Shown one piece after another: positions 62,701 through 64,000 of a stretch of 64,000 nt of DNA. Source of the stretch: Anaerolineales bacterium (GTDB lineage: Bacteria; Chloroflexota; Anaerolineae; Anaerolineales; JABWBV01); the NCBI GenBank assembly GCA_020634875.1, contig JACKAX010000009.1:1-64000 (forward strand), given 5' to 3'. Position 1 is the first letter of the stretch, and each line of letters begins with the position of its first letter. The position numbers and the translations under genes were made by a program. The notes below the pieces were generated by a model. It saw only the letters and a program-made list of their open reading frames with translations, made no database searches and was not told the origin of the DNA.

Positions 62701-64000
62701 TGTCGGAAGCGATGAACACCGGCTCGCTGATCGGGCTGACGATTTGCGCCGTGAGTACAGCGTATTGTGTATAAGAACCAGGTGCGGGGCTTCCGAGGAT
62801 GATCGGGAATTTGGAACCGAGGGGGATGTTGGACGTGTTGAGGGTGGCGTTGAGGGTTTGGGTTTCGTCCACTGCGAGGGAGACGGAGGCGGGCAGCCCG
62901 GTGACGGTGGCAGTGAGCGGGGTGGAAACGATGGAAAGTGGGAAATTCCCCGCCGTGTTGCCGACGTTCGTCATTTGTATGGAAAAGTCGGTGCTGCTGT
63001 CCGAGCCGAGATAAAGCGTGGTCGGTTGGGCCGTGATGTAGTTGAACGCCTGCCCCGGCACAGTAAACGTCCCCGAATCGCTGTCCGACAGACTGCCGGA
63101 CATGGCGGTGACGTTGACAGGGAAGGATGTGCCCGGCGCGGGAACGTTACCCGACGGGTCTTGCAGGTACAACCCTACGTGTGCGGTTTCCCCGGCAGAT
63201 AGGGACACGGTTGCGCTCGTAGTTTGAGCGCCGTTCAGCCACACCCACCCGGCGGGCGGGCCGCTGACCGTGACATTGTACGTGTGCGCGGTTTGGCCGG
63301 GGTTGGCAACGTGGATGGTGTACGCCGCCCCGCCGATTTCCGCTTCCCCGTCATTGGTTTGGTTGCTGACCGCGTCCGTTTGCGCGATCCCCATCGGGAC
63401 AGTCAGGTCCGGTTCGGAGTCTAGCGAAACCGAAACCGTGTCGAGGCTGGACACTGTGACCGTGTGTTGTGCGGTGTGAACCAGTTCGCGGTGATCTTCC
63501 GCTTGGGCGACGAGTTGGATGGTGTAGGTGCCGGAGGCCGCGCCCGGGGCGGGGAGGGCGGTCACATCGCCGTTGGGGGCGAGGGTGACATTCCATCCGG
63601 CGGGGGCGTAAATGGCGGTGTTGAAATCCCCACTGAAATTACTGGTGATCGAAACCTGGAAGTTTACGAGTTGGTTGGGCGCGGCGTTCGAGGTGGCGGG
63701 GTCAGCAACCACGCTGAAGGCTGGCGAACCTCCGCCGGAGCCGGTCACCGCGAGAGGGGCAAACGCAACCGGGTGAGGCGTTCCCGCACCGGGGTAGGCA
63801 AAGGTCATTTCGGGGAGAGGAATGGGGGCAAGCGAGGCAGAATCGGAGAAGAATTGTTCTACGCCACAGTTTTCGACCGGACACAGGTACGCGGGGAAGT
63901 AGCGCCAGGCGTTCACCGTCTCAGGAGCGAGGCCACCCGGGCCACCTCCGGCAGCGGCGGCGACGGCGGCAGCAATCTCTTCAAACCGTTTTTTGAGCGC
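56729..64000 (-). CDS. giant multidomain surface protein (5' end beyond window)
   Basis: The minus-strand frame is open from the right edge to 56729, about 2423 codons, so the start lies outside the window; GTG at 63916 is the first inner start but is preceded by coding-like sequence (ALKKRFEEIAAAVAAAAGGG). From the visible N-terminus come NEW3-like domains, a repeat-bearing linker (codons about 789-820), a repeated jelly-roll-like unit (VDGVSQGVVD twice, about 830-1350), an FG-GAP/VCBS-like propeller (about 1375-1755, DINGDGKPEIV, DLNGDGLLDIL, DVDGDGEVEMI) and several NEW3/DUF11-like domains. It ends FLYLPLVYR. It is probably a cell-surface adhesin or carbohydrate-binding protein. Confidence 0.87.
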   Translation of the reverse strand, partial: ALKKRFEEIAAAVAAAAGGGPGGLAPETVNAWRYFPAYLCPVENCGVEQFFSDSASLAPIPLPEMTFAYPGAGTPHPVAFAPLAVTGSGGGSPAFSVVADPATSNAAPNQLVNFQVSITSNFSGDFNTAIYAPAGWNVTLAPNGDVTALPAPGAASGTYTIQLVAQAEDHRELVHTAQHTVTVSSLDTVSVSLDSEPDLTVPMGIAQTDAVSNQTNDGEAEIGGAAYTIHVANPGQTAHTYNVTVSGPPAGWVWLNGAQTTSATVSLSAGETAHVGLYLQDPSGNVPAPGTSFPVNVTAMSGSLSDSDSGTFTVPGQAFNYITAQPTTLYLGSDSSTDFSIQMTNVGNTAGNFPLSIVSTPLTATVTGLPASVSLAVDETQTLNATLNTSNIPLGSKFPIILGSPAPGSYTQYAVLTAQIVSPISEPVFIASDNAANACTLGEPGLSAALDSLALAMVHLEASCTDGTCDLSLRDQTVNAAYTAALYAGGISTGITQDAAIIAAADDLASHTDSADIMADLQNLSDAVVALDSEVCAWSESKPDLTWTPYYNAALVSQPATYTLGLTNEGTLTTTYNLTVTLPSGTQTFNPTINPGDTSSYEFPVSSPTIGLLGLSATATVADHPTISDSADAVLNTVDKFVQLTAVIPNPPFVETGVSSTDISISVANNANILQPATAHLEILHPSGAVQFADEYPVTILIGSPRAYALGSVDTSGWDSGVYTITVELRNPSGALIPDGAGYGYLGVGQSVGISHTVEPVIVAPGAVTVTTVITTEILTPGIITPTVGDGNQENGNGNQEKGISPSQFPLPSSPFLLPSSSPITRTEDTDPAFVYAGVWTVVTIGGLNVRASHNDYTWADANGETATLSFNGMWLHLGFVTDSGSGQAEIFVDGVSQGVVDLYSHDPNVVSYVYDGFTNAAHTLQIFVLGTHHPNASNNRVQLDYVDTWDGTLYGDGLVEQDSPRVWHNNNWNTVADANASGGTFMTDDGNNAGSAWFPFTGDSITFMALANGNGFRTGVYIDGAWQGNFWLYNGTSITRTLSFDGLGAGPHVMRITDYYGEPNVDAFVTPALEPGYVPPTYTGIVRYEEDSPEILYNGYPFELRPSSWYRDTATQPTTSDVGLVGTTALNNTIEFTFDGRWVNVGFIARSNNGLAEVFIDGVSQGVVDTYASGGGSPMEVQYSDLITGTHTISITVLNQFNPPSTGSNVRFDYFDVWDGTPMSDDFVNVHKGDGPGRVSYNKSGQDATHASAINGDYFSSGLSNSLAGVWYHFTGDAFSLYGLTRNNTTNVKVYVDGAFLTTADFFYPYSEQPFVYHYAGFGEGPHTVRIDNGSTMRLDGFASNPASTASYSPVVEWYESDRTAGASIWGGLHVPPTVGDINGDGKPEIVIASSNIDSNGELFVLNGDGSDAGGGTPILWSHPYNIFNGFEDVGAPAIAELDGQPGAEIIHATANGMYVYHSDGSLYWSNPSYVSFAFFSSPAVGNLDLDPEPEIVINLSNKLVVFEPDGTVAWEQLFPTTVSSPVLADLNGDGLLDILVYASGQTTLFAYNYNYGSPVLLWNQTLPSALSVYGTPAVANIDGQQPGGDPGPEVAVSTNGNLSVLNGEDGSFVWTTPLDPGDSSSVSIADVDGDGEVEMIAGINYNGGMVYAVNADGSILWDVPALDNSPVNPSLFDLNGDGVYEITFNGASQGLTIYNGPDGATLFNEPNLGVRSQTGSDFPIFADVDNDGYGELVVPAQGGLRVFGWDEVWGPSRPLWNELTYHITNVNDDFSIPISEPNSWEVHNTFRTQTVLVNPMPSYAIALTHTIGLDSVTVLTDTFNIPPTASNDPAYNWDYAVTWENTIVTQTFVSLLTNLQPGESRMVAQGTTADYVAPGGTNHLELPPLFVSVAHIVDLLPASQTVGSGGTTTFNVALTNPGSVNALYTLDVNGLPAGWAILASAVPVSAGDTLTVSLTVDVPLDADAATLPFLVSVSTDQGAADQVGGWLNVAGPLVQLDITPEVQTITTGEVATYTLAITNLDSLARTYNLSSEGLASVTLPAQVTVNGNSTAYVSLSAQAVSEGANPFSVLAVEATGFAAGQDTASVIGEGFQQVEVTVIPSSAPSGPGVLTPFDVRITNLGTIVDTYNLTVSAPAGWETALTLFGTPISTVDVAPGTGNALTLQLFLTPVDDTTPGDYDFSVTAQSLVSATGAGVAQVGNLGVSVALSGPAQMSGSGTWDVTVTNNGATGDTYDLTAFGPFAPYAQFSVASVSLAPGASQTVQLTVSGISWLATDYLLGVHAQSQTESYVQDQDTLIVSLLAVEGVSVALQPDVQTVNGTTQASFTLVITNTGNTETTFTLSASVPAGVTIQFPVTSLPLPAFGTATMLIGVTAPGNGTFHFTVTATGTNVQDSDTATLAVEGVESSTFLYLPLVYR
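61542..61634. repeat. heptamer array inside the giant surface-protein gene
   Basis: Seven 7-bp units of the form NNNGGAA/GGGGGAA (61542-61590) are followed by six 7-bp units of the form CCYNNTT (61593-61634, for example CCTGATT and CCCATTT). The two arms are inversely related, and the reading frame stays open, giving a linker rich in Asn, Gln, Ser and Pro. The unit matches the intergenic array at 3492. Confidence 0.85.

Noticed and set aside
60017..63202. Long plus-strand frames opposite the giant surface gene (60017-61375 and 61946-63202)
   Set aside because: Both are shadows of the minus-strand gene, with repetitive Arg/Val/Gly-rich translations lacking any domain.
1..64000. tRNA or rRNA genes
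   Set aside because: No cloverleaf or rRNA-like sequence was recognised on either strand by eye; a tRNA scan would settle this.

Overview
The window looks like a chromosomal segment of a member of the Chloroflexota, most likely an Anaerolineae-type organism. No rRNA marker is present, so this rests on gene style: many GAF-domain histidine kinases, very long secreted proteins built from P-domains and NEW3/DUF11-like modules, a Chloroflexota-style C-terminal (Y)-[LI]-P-[LI]-[IV]-x-R tail, Thr/Pro-rich tails, a WecA/FlaA1-like fusion, and few operons with many single genes. I see no rRNA, tRNA, CRISPR array, phage or intact insertion sequence.

Layout. 1-5.2 kb (minus strand): a cut-off BtrH_N-like gene, a TauE/SafE permease, two GNAT acetyltransferases, a SerB-like phosphatase and the nfeD-slipin pair. 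5.2-8.3 kb (plus): a two-gene NAD synthetase (amidase plus NadE) and an MFS exporter. 8.4-10 kb: two secreted proteins of unknown function. 10-19 kb: an XRE/MmyB regulator, two GAF histidine kinases, endonuclease III, asparaginase II, an MBL-fold protein with altered metal ligands, and the DNA polymerase III delta' subunit. 19-23.7 kb: a PcrA/UvrD helicase, a membrane protein, a pseudo-receiver/GAF protein and a small lipoprotein. 24-30 kb: a 2030-residue subtilisin-like surface protein. 30-36 kb: envelope polysaccharide genes (WecA/FlaA1-like fusion, O-antigen ligase with TPRs). 36-42.5 kb: FHA protein, flavoprotein, PfkB kinase, MsrA, AI-2E-type permease and a lytic transglycosylase. 42.7-45.2 kb: a receiver/roadblock-like protein ending in an inactivated IS200-type (Y1) transposase domain, a cluster of palindromic 22-bp repeats, and a DUF2442/DUF4160 pair. 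45.3-50.6 kb: polA and a TPR protein. 50.7-64 kb: two envelope proteins and two large surface proteins; the last runs off the right edge.

Three themes cut across genes. First, short arrays with a strict 7-bp (or 9-bp) period sit at gene borders, often as inverted arms, and one lies inside the last giant gene. Second, several genes have a -10-like hexamer only 6-7 bases before the ATG and no Shine-Dalgarno sequence, which points to leaderless transcripts. Third, the large secreted proteins share modules and a common C-terminal tail.

The most unusual single gene is the receiver/roadblock/Y1-transposase fusion at 42673-44391. Its HUH histidines and catalytic tyrosine are replaced, and it is followed directly by a palindromic repeat cluster, which recalls the REP/RAYT partnership in a domesticated form. 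All calls were made by reading the sequence; no database search was run.
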